DNA of 44,638 bases from the NCBI GenBank assembly GCA_012064415.1, contig SSNU01000070.1, forward strand, positions 74,444-119,081, given 5' to 3'. This document shows, one piece after another, positions 23,040 through 34,041 of this stretch. The position numbers and the translations under genes are program-made. Within the stretch, counting starts at the first letter, position 1; each line of letters begins with the position of its first letter. The DNA is from Gyrodactylus bullatarudis (Eukaryota; Platyhelminthes; Monogenea; Gyrodactylidea; Gyrodactylidae). Under the pieces are notes generated by a model, which was not told where the DNA came from, ran no database searches, and saw only the letters and a program-made list of their open reading frames with translations.

Positions 23040-23185
23040 ATTAAAATTATCTCTAATGCAAGATGTGTGACTTCTGAGCATCCAATTAGAGATACTTCAA
23101 GACTTAAGCACTTAACCCTCGTCACGAAAAACTCACTATAACAAATTAATTAAGTATCTAAAATACTTCAATAATAAACAAAATT
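23040..23185. repeat. ~140 bp insertion flanked by an 11 bp direct repeat
   Basis: Compared with the family E copy at 24083-24522, the right arm is interrupted after AAACAAAATTA, and this 11-mer recurs where the arm resumes. The insert contains an internal inverted pair (TATCTCTAAT / ATTAGAGATA) but no recognisable class marker. Confidence 0.55.
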
Positions 23186-24082
23186 ACAGGCGGTTTCATC
23201 GGTTTTATGAAATTTCATCCGAAAGTCTACCGTTCATTAACCATGTGAAGGTATACTTTCTAGTTTTAAACCATTTTTACTGCTTGAAGATGATCCGTTC
23301 AATTTCCGAATCAGTAAAAATTAGTTTTATAAAAAAATTTATTGAAACTTAAGTAAATATTTGAATTCTCAGCCATGGTCATCCAAACGTTTCAAATTAA
23401 CTCAAAACTTGAATTGAAAGCATTTCTGATTTAGATTCTGGTATATAGTAAACGAAAATTTTGAAATTTTTCAAAATAAAATTGCTCAAAAATGGAACAT
23501 GGAATAAAACAGCTTATTTTGAATTGTCAAGTTTCAATTATGTTAAATCAAATATGCTTAAAGGCGGCTTAACTGAATTTAACATTTTTTTGTCAAGGGT
23601 TTTTTTGTTCTGAAGTTGTACCACTTATTTTATTTAATAAGATGATGAAAAAAACTCAATTAATCTTAATTTATTTAAAATTATTTCTGTGTTTAACTTG
23701 ATTTCTTTTGTTAATCACAGTTTAATAACGAATAGAGGATTTTTTCATTGTTTTTATATAAATATTATTATTTAAATATTTTATTATCAAAAACAATGAA
23801 TAATAATAATATATGTTAGCAATATTATGGTGAAATTCATGAGAAAATACCCATGTTCTTTATTAGATCACTAAGTTGAATTTTCGATCTCAAGCTAGTT
23901 GAGGAAAAAATATTCGATATATTAGTTAAAGTGATTCTGATAAATTATGTGAGTCTGCATACTCCCAAGTAAGCCAGGGATTCTGTGAACTCGATATTAA
24001 GATTCCCTGATTGGCCATTAACTACTTAAAGAGAAACTGGAAATTTAGAAAATCCCTGGACAACAATCTGTGAGTCTGCAGT

Positions 24083-24522
24083 AGACTTGGATGAAATTTC
24101 GTAAAACTGATGAAACCACCTGTAATTTTGTTTAAATAATCTTTGAGCTATTTCTAAATCATTCCACCATGTCTGGCTGAGTCAACTCTTTAAATGATTC
24201 TTCTATCATATAAACAAAATTTCGGAAATTTCCAAATTTTGAACGTTCTTAATATTCTGTTGATTTATTTTTCATTAAAAATCCAAGATATGAAAAACTA
24301 TTTAAATAAATTATTAAAACAATTTATAACTGCATAAAGTTAATAAAATCGAATATAATTAACAAAAATTAAAATAAAAAACATTCAAAATTTGAAAATT
24401 TCCGAAATTATGTTTATATGATACAAGAATCATTAAAAGAGTTGACTCAGCCAGACATGGTGGAATGATTTAGAAATAGCTCAAAGATTATTTAAACAAA
24501 ATTACAGGCGGTTTCATCAGTT
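24083..24522. mobile_element. Foldback MITE, family E
   Basis: The left arm 24083-24250 (AGACTTGGATGAAATTTCG start) is the inverse of 24388-24522, including 'gtctggctgagtcaactctt' and 'aatctttgagctatttctaaat'. The right tip is cut after 'cggtttcatcagtttt', about 20 bases short of the expected end. Confidence 0.8.
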
Positions 24523-24738
24523 TTCTAGCTAAATAAAAATAGCCTAAAGTAATTCAGATTCAGAAAATTTCTTTGCAACTTTTTGACCAAAACATACAAT
24601 TTTTATCTTCACACGATGATGGGTTGATTTACAAAATCTAATTCGGCATATTTGATTCCTCTGTCTGATCGTGATCACAGAAATCGACTTCTGATCAAAG
24701 TTCAAAAAATTGATAATTTGTCACTAAAAATTGATCTA

Positions 24739-25477
24739 AAGCTAATAAATATGAAGATGAGAATTTATGATTTTTACAAAAGTCTTAATTTTTTCATCAG
24801 GAAATCGAGTTTGATCATGAATTTTAGGAATCTAGATTACGAGGCCCTCTTTTACGATACAGAGAAAAAAAATTAGAAAAAATCAATTTTTAAGGAAAAT
24901 ACGGCAAATTTTAAATCTTAGGGTAGTGCCAAATTCCCATTTTTTGAACTTTGAGTTGAAAATATTTGTTGATTTCAATGTGAGAGAGTGATCAAAGGTT
25001 GATTTTCAGGATCACAATAAGACAAAAAAACCGATGGTCATAATAAAACTTTTGATAAATTCGTCATTTTTCTGGGATCTAGAAATATCAAATTTCATTT
25101 ACTTTCAAGTAGGGAAAATGATGAAAAAATCAAAATTTGATTTTGACATGATTATGGGGTGATTCTCAAAACCAGATTCAGCATATTTGATTTCTTTGAA
25201 TAATTTTAATCCTTTAAATTAACTTTTGATCACTTTCTCACATTGAAATCAACAAAAATTTTCAACTCAAAGTTCAAAAAAATTGGAATTTGGTGCTACT
25301 TCAAGATTTGAAATTTGCCGTATTTTCCTTAAAAATTGATTTTTTGTAAATTTACTTTCTCAGTATCGTGAAAGAGGGCCTCGTAATCTAGATTCCTAAA
25401 ATTCATGATCAAACTCGATTTCTTGATGAAAAAATTTTGTAAAATTCGTAAATTCCCATCTTCATATTAACTAGTTT
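24739..25477. mobile_element. TA-flanked foldback MITE (739 bp)
   Basis: The ends AAGCTAATAAATATGAAG and CTTCATATTAACTAGTTT are flanked by TA (24737-24738 and 25478-25479). The arms pair nearly throughout, for example 'ctagattacgaggccctctttt' with its mirror near 25380. It is close in plan and length to subfamily A but with a diverged interior. Confidence 0.85.
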
Positions 25478-26014
25478 TAGTTATAATTTAATATTAAGTT
25501 GAACTCTAAACTGGTAAATTGAGGTATTTTCATTGGTTTTTTTAATCATAATAATGGATTGAAGGAAAAATCTCTGGATTTTCATTCACAAATTGTTCAA
25601 ATCCTTTGTGTGAACAAACATTTTAGAAATATTTTATCAGACATCGTTCTAGAGGGGAAATCTTTTGTTATTGAGATACTTTATCTTTTTCTAATTGATT
25701 GACTGATACCAGAATTGGATCTGCAAAATTCTTCCAGTACGATATTATTCAGAGAAGTACATTAATTTATAAAATTTGTAATATCTACTATGATGTCTAA
25801 AATTCATGTTTTTTTGAATAGTCCTTTTGCGAATAAAATAACTTTTCGAATCAAAGCATAAAACCCATTTTCATTGTGTTATCTTTTTCTGATCAAATAA
25901 ACAGAATTTTTCGTTTTAATTCGGTACTAGAATGTTAAAAAGATAGTCTTGGAAATAGTCTTTTTAAATAAGAATCAACAAGATCAGATTTAGGCAGAGA
26001 AAATTTCTCGGAAA

Positions 26015-26555
26015 AAATTTTTTAATAAAAATATGGTAATTTTTCAAATTTCGATTTGGCGCCAAAATCTTATTTTCTCGAACTTTGAACTGAAGATTTT
26101 TATTGATTTCAAAAAGAGAGAGTAATCAAATGTTGATTTTCAAGATCATAATAATACAAGAAAGCCGAATATGCTGAATCTGTTTCAATTCATTATCGTT
26201 TTGGAGTCGAATTTCGATTTTTTGATCATTTTCACTATCTGAAAAACTATGGAATTTCTAAAACGGTGGATCTTTTGAAAATTTATCGGCGATATTCGAC
26301 TTTCTTGTCTAATTCGGATCCTAATAAAACATCTTTTGATCACACTCCCACTTTCCTTTCAATAAAAAATCTGAGTTCCAAGTTCGAAAAAATGGGATTT
26401 TGGCGCCAAATCCAAATTTGAAAAATGAAATTATTTTTCTTCAGAATTTTCTTCCTCGGATCGTAAAAGTGACAATATAAGTAGGATTCAAAAAAATCTT
26501 ATATATTCACATATTTTATGAAAAAATCGAGATTTTCGTAATAATCATAGAGCTG
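26015..26555. mobile_element. Foldback MITE, subfamily D, both tips lost
   Basis: 'tttcgatttggcgccaaaat' on the left and 'attttggcgccaaatccaaattt' on the right are inverted partners around a centre near 26240. The interior blocks match 4152-4691 and 36281-36617. The terminal consensus and TA are missing at both ends. Confidence 0.7.
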
Positions 26556-26559
26556 TTAA

Positions 26560-27098
26560 AAAGAACGTTCTAAAGTTGTTTTATCTGATTACAGTAAAAC
26601 AAGAGGGTAAAATACTGTATACTCAATCAGATAAATAAGAAAAAATTTCCATAACAAAAAAATTAATAAAACTGAAAATAAAAACGTCCTCAGAAGCATC
26701 AGAATTAGCAAAGCTCTCTAGAGTTATTTCAAAATATCACAAAGAATCACTTTGAAACAACAAAAATTTTAGTTTTTCCTAAACTCAAACTCTTTCTTTG
26801 GAAAGGATCAAATAATTCTGAACAAAATTACATTCCAATTTCTAACGATAAAACTAAAATTCAACTTTCAAATTATTATAATTTTTTATCAAAAATTCCA
26901 AGTCACTCTGCTGAAAAACATGAAGGATACTCAATATCTTTTTCTCTGTAATGAATAGATACAGATTTAGTTTGGGTATAAAAATATCTCTTACAAATGA
27001 GTTTGCATATATAAACTAATAATAATAATTATAATCATAATTCACAGTGTTCGAAAAATATGTGATATGTTTATCAGATTTACATTCTCTGTTGGATC
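26560..27098. other. 3' flank of the receptor gene
   Basis: Downstream of the receptor stop on the minus strand. GATAAA, a weak polyadenylation-signal variant, lies at 27075-27070; no canonical AATAAA is very close to the stop. The stretch is otherwise AT-rich with no repeat noticed. Confidence 0.3.
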
Positions 27099-28412
27099 TC
27101 ACTCAATCTGTTCGTTATCTAAGTAACTCTTCTTGTTTAACGGGACCCTGAGACGATAATCGATTTGAATATTCTTTTTGGTCCGCTTGGTGACGGCAAT
27201 ACTTCCATTAGTGTATTTATTCCTTTTCAGTGTCAAGATGGTGAGAAAGGCTCTTCGGAAATCCCGCATACTATAGGCGTAGATGATTGGATTTAAGGCT
27301 GAATTTGTATAGCCCAACCAGGTGACAATATTCATTATAATTGGCTTGTTAGAACCCATTAAATTAGGGAATAGAGCTTGAATTACATTGCAACTAAAAA
27401 AGGGGAACCAACAGATGATAAATATGCCCATGATCAAGGCTAAAGATCTGATGGTCTTTTGTTCGTGAAGGAATTGGCGAAAATTATTAATCCTAGCAGT
27501 AATGAGATTGAAAAATTTATCATTAGAATTCTGAGATAGTTCAAATTCATCATTCCTAATCATTGGATAGGTGGTACGTTCCCTAGGTGTTATTGACGGC
27601 GTTAACAAAACATCAGATATTTGGTTACTATTATCCTCTTTGACGTAGGACTTGTCAGGACTGGCTTTTGATCGATTGGAATCTTTCTTTTCGTATATTT
27701 TACTGTTATTTGTACCGCCACGATGAACCCGGAGGACAAACTCTTCGTTTGTTCCATTCTCATGGAATATTTTGGCGCCTCGTTTCACTGATTTATTCAG
27801 TTCATTGGCAGTCTTGTAGATTTTTGCGTACAACACTATCATAATGCATAATGGAATATAAAACGAAATCAGAGAGGAAATTATCAAATAACCAGAGTTC
27901 TCAGTGAATAGACACTGGGATTTATTATTCGGAGGGGATACGTGCCGCCACCACATGATTGCTGGGAAAGAAATCACTGATGAGCAAACCCAGATTACTG
28001 CAATCATTGTGAAACTGAGACGAGTGGTTAACTTTGTCGGATACGAGATTGGATCAGATATGGCCCAATATCTCTCCAGAGAGATGATGCATAAACTCAG
28101 TATGCTGGCTGTTGAGCAGAGAATATCTAGAGCATGCCAGAAGTCGCACCAGACATTTCCAAAGGGCCAAACCTGAAGACTTGTCCGATTCTCGGCTCTC
28201 GTTGTGAAATCATCATAAATTGCGAACGGGGTTACAACAATTCCGATGAGTAAGTCAGCCACCGCTAAGGAGAATATAAAATGATTTGTTTTATTACGCC
28301 TGAGATTTCCATCACACCTGACTGCAATCATGACCAGGATATTTCCAAATATTGTCACTAATGATATGAGACACGATATGACGCCAAGTAGATATACTAT
28401 TGAAATATGCAT
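27099..28412 (-). CDS. Dop1R2: Dop1R2/INDR-type dopamine receptor (class A GPCR)
   Basis: The 437-residue frame from the ATG at 28412 holds seven membrane spans: GN (N24, 1.50), LAVAD (D53), Asp96 (3.32, amine contact), ERY (113-115), Ser179/180/183 (5.42/5.43/5.46, catechol contacts), CWFPFF (334-339) with Asn342, Trp365/Tyr368 and NPIIY (374-378). Cys89 and Cys167 should form the usual disulfide. ISFPAIMWWR (148-156 region) and LRVHRGGT at the start of a long third loop (~130 residues) are hallmarks of Dop1R2, which couples dopamine to cAMP or calcium in neurons. Odd points: ERY replaces DRY, the first extracellular loop is long with a sequon at N75, and no tail cysteine is available for palmitoylation. 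The extracellular N-terminus is only a few residues, so an upstream exon joined near here is likely; candidate acceptor AGs at 28400-28425 would all need a phase-1 join. TM1 to the tail lies in one exon. Dopamine identity is inferred from motifs; octopamine or serotonin is less likely. Confidence 0.9.
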   Translation of the reverse strand: MHISIVYLLGVISCLISLVTIFGNILVMIAVRCDGNLRRNKTNHFIFSLAVADLLIGIVVTPFAIYDDFTTRAENRTSLQVWPFGNVWCDFWHALDILCSTASILSLCIISLERYWAISDPISYPTKLTTRLSFTMIAVIWVCSSVISFPAIMWWRHVSPPNNKSQCLFTENSGYLIISSLISFYIPLCIMIVLYAKIYKTANELNKSVKRGAKIFHENGTNEEFVLRVHRGGTNNSKIYEKKDSNRSKASPDKSYVKEDNSNQISDVLLTPSITPRERTTYPMIRNDEFELSQNSNDKFFNLITARINNFRQFLHEQKTIRSLALIMGIFIICWFPFFSCNVIQALFPNLMGSNKPIIMNIVTWLGYTNSALNPIIYAYSMRDFRRAFLTILTLKRNKYTNGSIAVTKRTKKNIQIDYRLRVPLNKKSYLDNEQIE

Positions 28413-28664
28413 TGCTACTAATAATTCCAATATTCAATAAGTAATTACACACAAAATGACGTGTTACGTTCGCTTCATTTGACAGGGAGATTGCGCTAAG
28501 AAAGACTCTTGATATATTTTTAGTTTCTTTCAAGTAATCCAGCGATCTTGAGAGAAAAAAGACAGACTTTCCTTCAAAACGAATGACTTGTGTATAAATA
28601 TTACTTTTTTCATCATCATTTTTCGCAGCTGGCAATCACTTCATTCTCATTGGACATGGCAGAT

Positions 28665-28696
28665 TGAACCAATTAAATGCAACACAGTGAACCAAT
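28665..28696 (-). promoter_or_regulatory. Two repeated CCAAT-type motifs upstream of the receptor
   Basis: TGAACCAAT occurs at 28665-28673 and again at 28688-28696 (ATTGGTTCA when read in gene direction), about 250 bases upstream of the receptor ATG. Inverted CCAAT boxes are common proximal promoter elements. If the receptor has a distant 5' exon, these would be intronic and irrelevant. Confidence 0.2.
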
Positions 28697-28699
28697 GAG

Positions 28700-29570
28700 G
28701 ACAGATTCATTCTAGGAATGATTAAAGTGTATTTTAAACTCTGAAAATGTTTGACAATTATGGAGATTAATTTAAAAATTCAGCTTTAAAAAAGATCCTT
28801 ATTTAAGAAAAAGATGGAAATACTTTTGAGTCTTTTTCCCTTCTTTCCATATGAAATGGGTTTATGTTAAGTTAGTTTGTCTGGGATTTCTTCAAGTGAC
28901 AAGATCCGGTTAGGTCTTAAGAGAAAGAGTAATAATTGATATCAAGAATCTAATCTGCTTCAAATAATACTTGTCTTTTTACCAATACAGATAAATTTAT
29001 GATGTTTAATAAACACGAGATATGTCTCTTCAGTTGGTCGTACTTGTAAAGCAAAAATAAATGTTTAATATCGTTTGAGATGTTGTTGATAACAAAGATA
29101 CCACTGAAATATAAACACAAAGGGTATATAGTCCGTTGTATAAGACTACTTGTAGCTTTTGTTATAAAAATACATCTGGTTGATCCTTGATTTTAGAAGT
29201 TAAGCTACCTATAGAATCAAAACACGTTGTTTTTGAACTTGAATTCGTCCTTAATATCAGAATATCAGGTATCAACTCATAATAATGAATTAAATAAGAA
29301 CAAAAAAGTTGTAGGGCCAATCAAAAGCATCTGGACTGAGTAATAGACACGTATGAAATTTTAAAATTGTTCTTCCTCAGAATGAAGTTTTTTGAACTTT
29401 TTAAAATGGTGTATTCTACGCTTCTTCTAGCTCAATATCGTACTCAGACTTCAGAATCCAATGCTTCGTGGGCTTCAAATAATACCTAAAGTCACTAACT
29501 TTGTCATAAGAGAAAGTTGAATCGTTAGAATCAGAAAAAAAACTGAATTTATTATTGCTACTCCTTCATA
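28700..29570. other. 5' flank of the receptor, no supported gene
   Basis: No repeat family or coding frame was recognised. Exons for the receptor N-terminus would be expected here or farther right, but none can be named by eye. Confidence 0.35.
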
Positions 29571-29572
29571 TA

Positions 29573-30120
29573 TACCTAGTTGACATGAATTTACTTTTTT
29601 CTTCGGAAAGTCAGGAAAAAAATTATTTTTCGAATTTCGTGATAAAATAAGCAAATAAGTTGGGAAAACTTTTAAAAAATATCCAAAAAAAATCAATCTG
29701 GCCAAATTTAGGCCGTTTTTCGAATTTCGAAAATGCATCAAATTTCCACTTTTTCAACTTTCGAATCCAAAATTTTTATCGATTTCAAAGATTTGAAGCA
29801 GTTAAATGCAGATATTTGAAACCAACATTAGACGAAGAATTCGGCTGCAGAAATTCGTCATTACTGTGGGAAATCAAATAATATGAATTTATTGTTCATC
29901 ACGAAGATGGATAATCCAAAATTTAAAAGTTTAACTTTTTCTTGAAAACAGTAGATTCCTCTCTACCTCCACGGCCCAATTCGAATTCTTCGTCTAATTT
30001 TGGTTTCAAATATCTGCATTAAACTGCTTCAAATCTTTGAATTCGATAAAAATTTTGAATTCGAAAGTTGAAAAAGTGGAAATTTGGTACATTATCGAAA
30101 TTCGAAAAACGGCCTAAATA
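29573..30120. mobile_element. Foldback MITE, B/C type, right end truncated
   Basis: It starts ACCTAGTTGACATGAAT. 'atttaggccgtttttcgaatttcg' near 29705 is mirrored by 'cgaaattcgaaaaacggcctaa' ending near 30117. The right end stops there, where a piece of another family begins. Confidence 0.7.
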
Positions 30121-30127
30121 TCACGCT

Positions 30128-30222
30128 TTAAAAATATGCCAAACATGATCTGAGTACTAATTTTTTTCTCGTGAGTTGTTCGGAGAAAAAAAAATTTCAC
30201 CCTAGCCTAATGCCAACTTGTG
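30128..30222. repeat. Fragment of the 40.7-41.8 kb foldback terminus
   Basis: 'aaaaatatgccaaacatgatc', 'gagtactaa', 'ctcgtgagttgttcggagaaaaaa' and 'tagcctaatg' align with 41697-41800, the right tip of the Penelope-containing foldback. Its presence next to the truncated MITE suggests a deletion or insertion joint. Confidence 0.65.
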
Positions 30223-30256
30223 AAGGGTCTGTTCATGATACGTGATTTTGAATATA

Positions 30257-31005
30257 CACCTAATAAATATGAAGATGGGAATTTATGCTTTTTACAAAAT
30301 TATGAATTTTTTCACCAATAAATCGAATTTGATCAAGATTTTTTGGAATCTAGATCGTAGGTTCCACTTTCAGGATCTGAAGAAAAAAAATTTGAAAAAA
30401 ATCAAATTTTAAGAAAGTTATGGCATATTTCAAATCTAGCGATGGCGCCGGATTCCTATTTTTTTGAACTTTGAGTTAATAATTTTTGTTGATTTAAGAG
30501 TGAGAGATGGATCAAAAGTTGATTTTTAGGATCACGATTAGTCAAAGAAATCAAATATACTGATTCAGATTTTGAGAATCCGCCCATCTTCTTGTGAAAA
30601 TCGAATTTTTATTTTTTGAACATTTTCACTGCATGAAAATCGATGAAATTTTGATGATTCAACATCCCTGGAAATTGGCGAGTCCATTGAAATTTTCATA
30701 GTCATAATCGGTTTCTTTGACTAATCATGATCCTAAAAATCAACTTTTGATCCATCTTTCACTCTTAAATCAACAAAAATTATTAACTCAAAGTTCAAAA
30801 AAATAGGAATCCGGCGCCATCGCTAGATTTGAAATATGCCATAACTTTCTTAAAATTTGATTTTTTTCAAATTTTTTTTCTTCAGATCCTGAAAGTGGAA
30901 CCTACGATCTAGATTCCAAAAAATCTTGATCAAATTCGATTTATTGGTGAAAAAATTCATAATTTTGTAAAAAGCATAAATTCCCATCTTCATATTAACT
31001 AGCTT
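30257..31005. mobile_element. TA-flanked foldback MITE, subfamily A, copy 2 (749 bp)
   Basis: It is the same length as copy 1 (13322-14070) and differs at about a dozen positions. TA lies at 30255-30256 and 31006-31007. The arms are about 295 bp. In copy 2 the change GAGTGATC to GATGGATC in the left arm has its matching complement in the right arm, while copy 1 carries the other form in both arms. Confidence 0.9.
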
Positions 31006-31009
31006 TATA

Positions 31010-31605
31010 TTCAACAAAAAGATATTTTTATTTTGAGTTTTTCTACTTTAATTTTCTGATCCTTACACATTCAGTTTAATGTATTCAGGTTACTTTAAAT
31101 AAAAATGTTACCTCTGGAACGAAATTTTGGTCTTTAAAGTGTTAAAGTTAAAATTTATTTTTAAATGATTAAACTTTTGGGGAAAAAAACAACGTAAAAT
31201 GATACTGTAAGTAAAAGTTCGAAAAAGTCAAAGTCTGTCCAAGTGATGGAAGTCCGTTGAAAGTAGACTGCCAAAATGCTTTTCTTGATTTACATGAGGA
31301 TTTATTATTGAAATACTTGAGAGTTAATTTAATCATATCGATAAACGATTTCAGTAATGTTGGAGAATTTCGTCCAAGTCTACAATTTATAGCATTGAAA
31401 GGAGAATCATTACAGAATATCTCCCATAGTCTGTCTGGGATCTTGCAGAGCTCTTATTTTCAGAATGGTTCTTAAAAATTTTAAACTTGCGCCAAAATTT
31501 TTTACTTAATTTCAGCAAACGAAGTTTCCTGTAGATTCCTACCAATTTTACCTTAGTTTTCAAAATACATATATATTAATCATAGAAACAATTTTGTCAT
31601 TATCT
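31010..31605. other. Intergenic DNA with a family E remnant
   Basis: 'gagaatttcgtccaagtct' at about 31364-31382 is the mirror of the family E terminus, and the 220 bases before it resemble one degraded arm. The 72-codon frame here is an incidental reading of that arm. Confidence 0.4.
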
Positions 31606-32094
31606 AAAGCTGTTCTGGAAATAGTCTTCGCATATGCCGAAACCAAGAAACTATTAATTTCTCAACAGAATTGAAGGCAAAAACATAAAAATAAGAAATT
31701 AAATTAAAGATTAAGAAATTTTGTGATCTGAAGATCCATTATTAAAAATTTTAGAGACCTTCAAAATTGTGAGAATTATTAAGATTTTTTCAGAGAAATC
31801 AAAAGACCATCAGAAGTTGTGTTAATTAATGAAAAAATTCTTCAAAAAGATTTTCTCATTAAATTTTTAGAGCAAATTTTCAGAATCACTAATTTTATTC
31901 AAGTTCATAAAATTAAAATGTATTATCTTGAAACAAAAGTTGTTTTTCAATTACTTATTGTTTAAATTTTAATTTTCAACACTTATAAAATATAACTGAA
32001 TTAACGTTTGTAATCAGCATTTGTTGATTAATTTTAACTCGGCTTGAAAATATCAAGAATCTTCACAATATGAGAGATTAAGTAATAAATAATT

Positions 32095-32183
32095 CTGGGG
32101 GCGCTGACTAATGGTCATGCTGGTAGTTAGAACGACGAAAGAGGTTAGGTGAATAAAAGCTTTTATTTTCGTCGGCTCTCTTC
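32095..32183. repeat. Left 89 bp inverted repeat of the PLE
   Basis: It is the reverse complement of 34181-34269 with one mismatch (GCTGG against GTTGG near 32120). It begins CTGGGGGCGCTGAC exactly after the target repeat. The partial RT frame starts right after it, as if the 3' end had been copied in reverse onto a truncated cDNA. Confidence 0.9.
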
Positions 32184-32184
32184 A

Positions 32185-34041
32185 ATTCATACAGGACAAA
32201 CTAACGGAACCCCCAGACCTCATAGAAACCGACCCAGAGGCAACGAACAAAATACCTCCAAAAGTCCTATGCTCCTTGATCCATATGACAGTCCAAAACA
32301 TTGATTTCAGATTCAATGGCTCCTACTTCCGACAAATAGATGGAGTAGCAATGGGAACCCCCTCGGCCCAATCCTTGCAGACATCTTCCTTGCGAGCCTA
32401 GAAACCACGAAAATGGCAAAAATCATCGACGAGTGTTACCTATACATCCGATATGTTGACGATACCTTCCTCATGCTGAAAGAAGACCAAGACCCTGACG
32501 CTATCCTAGCTGAGCTAAACTCAATGCACCCCAGGTTGAAATTCACCATGGAAGTAGAAAAGGACAACAGTCTCAGTTTTCTTGACGCCAAAATCCAAAA
32601 ATGCACAACCACGAAAACCTTTAGCTCAAGTTTACACCGTAAACCAGGGATCCCTACCCAGTACATGCCCTTCACCAGCTTCAACCCCACAGCGACAAAA
32701 AGATCCCTAGTGAGATCCGAGTTCCTAAGGATCAAACGAGTTGTGTCAACCCACTTACAAGACGACGAAAGGAAACGCACAACTGAATTATTCCAGTCCA
32801 GCGGATTCCCAAAAGAATTCATCCGAAAACATGCAAGGATCAAAGAAAAAGACATTACAGCAACAGATGAAAAGAAGGCTCTAATCCTATCCTTACCGTT
32901 CAAAGGTGACGTGCCCAATACAATACTCAGAAACAAACTAAGCAAAATCACAGCGGACACGTTTCCCGGGTACCAAATCCGTCACACCTCGAAAACCACC
33001 AAGCTACTGAACGATCGAAATAAGGACCGAGTACACTGGCTCAATAGAAGAAACGTCGTCTACGAGTTCAAGTGCTCCTGTGGCCTATCCTACATCGGAA
33101 TGACGACGCGAACCATTGGCGAAAGGGGCAAAGAACACCTAACAGCGAACAATAAGACCTCTTCAATACAAGAACACCTGAGGGAAACAAACCATCCAGC
33201 AGGCCTTGAGAACTTCAAAATCAGATATATGGCGGACCCGAAATTCAGTAAAGACAAATCAAAAACGATCCTGGAAATGGCTGAGGCCAAACTTGTCAAC
33301 GAAGAGAAACCAGCGCTCTGTGCTCAAAAACTCCTGGGGAGACAACTAGGATTCACTGGCACAAATTACCACAAAGCCCATAATATCATCAAGAAGGTCT
33401 CAAAACTGACTGCAAACTCAGACACAAAAATCCCTTCAGGTTTATCCTTGGCTCATAAAACACCTACCTCAACATTAGTTGATAAATCTCTCTCCAAGAA
33501 TAAACCCGGTTCCTCCACCCATCCTGGCGACAAAACATCGAACGATTCCACATTGAGACCCCTAATAGCCTCAACGCAACGCCCAGCTGATGATCAATTG
33601 ACGACCATCCCCGCAACACCAGAATCCCACTCAAAACCTCCCCGAGTGGGTGTTGATCAGACTTTCACACCCTTGCTCTGCTCGACTCGATTCACAGCTC
33701 AAAGCGATATGTTCAAGGTCCCACCCAACAACTCCACCAAAATCCAACACTCAACTCCAATCCCAGACATGGCAACCTCGATGGCAACAGAAAATCAAAC
33801 CTCAACATTAGTTGATAACCTACCCTCCACAGGCTGCCACGTCACACAAGCCCCTCCCCCAGCAACATTCAATGATCGAAAAAGATTCTTTTCTCAACCG
33901 GAAATGCAAGCCTCTGACCCCACTCGAAAACGAAACGCATCGACATCACCCCAACAACCCAAAGCGAGGAGAAAACGGGGGACGAAGGTAGCAACGGGTA
34001 CCCAACAAATCCACAAATTCTTCACAGCAAACAAACAGTGA
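32185..34041 (+). pseudogene. PLE polyprotein: partial RT plus GIY-YIG endonuclease
   Basis: The frame opens in the RT without a start (segment FRFNGSYFRQIDGVAMGTPS, RT motif B). It loses one base near 32367 and resumes as ILADIF; the remaining 542 codons are open from 32413. YIRYVDD (ORF residues 11-17) is RT motif C. RT motif A and everything before it are missing, so no active RT can result. The GIY-YIG domain spans about 215-300: a CSC zinc-knuckle-like pair at 220-222, SYIGMTTRTIGERGKEH, and a catalytic Glu in MAEAKLVNEEKP near 289. This layout is characteristic of endonuclease-bearing Penelope-like elements. The ~240-residue tail is rich in Pro/Ser/Thr, repeats TSTLVD twice, and ends with a basic KARRKRGTK patch (517-525) and QQIHKFF, a PIP-box-like motif. 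Confidence 0.9.

Larger units (their letters stand above)
21140..23225. mobile_element. Foldback element, family E, broken by insertions
   Basis: The left arm (21143-21305) starts AGACTTGGATGAAATTTCG. The inverted right arm is in two parts: 22960-23045 and 23183-23225, the latter ending with the mirror of the terminus. A TTAA MITE (21315-21819) sits in the left side, and about 140 bp interrupts the right arm. Sequence flanking the TTAA MITE continues the family E interior seen, inverted, at 24330-24390. The middle (about 21870-22950) is unassigned. Confidence 0.65.

Noticed and set aside
27904..28176. 90-codon plus-strand frame
   Set aside because: Antisense shadow of the receptor exon.
28413..28430. 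Receptor start at 28430 (443 codons)
   Set aside because: The codon there is TTG with an in-frame stop two codons upstream; the first ATG is at 28412.
32436..32960. 174-codon minus-strand frame
   Set aside because: Antisense shadow of the Penelope-like ORF; same for 33090-33299 and 33894-34097.
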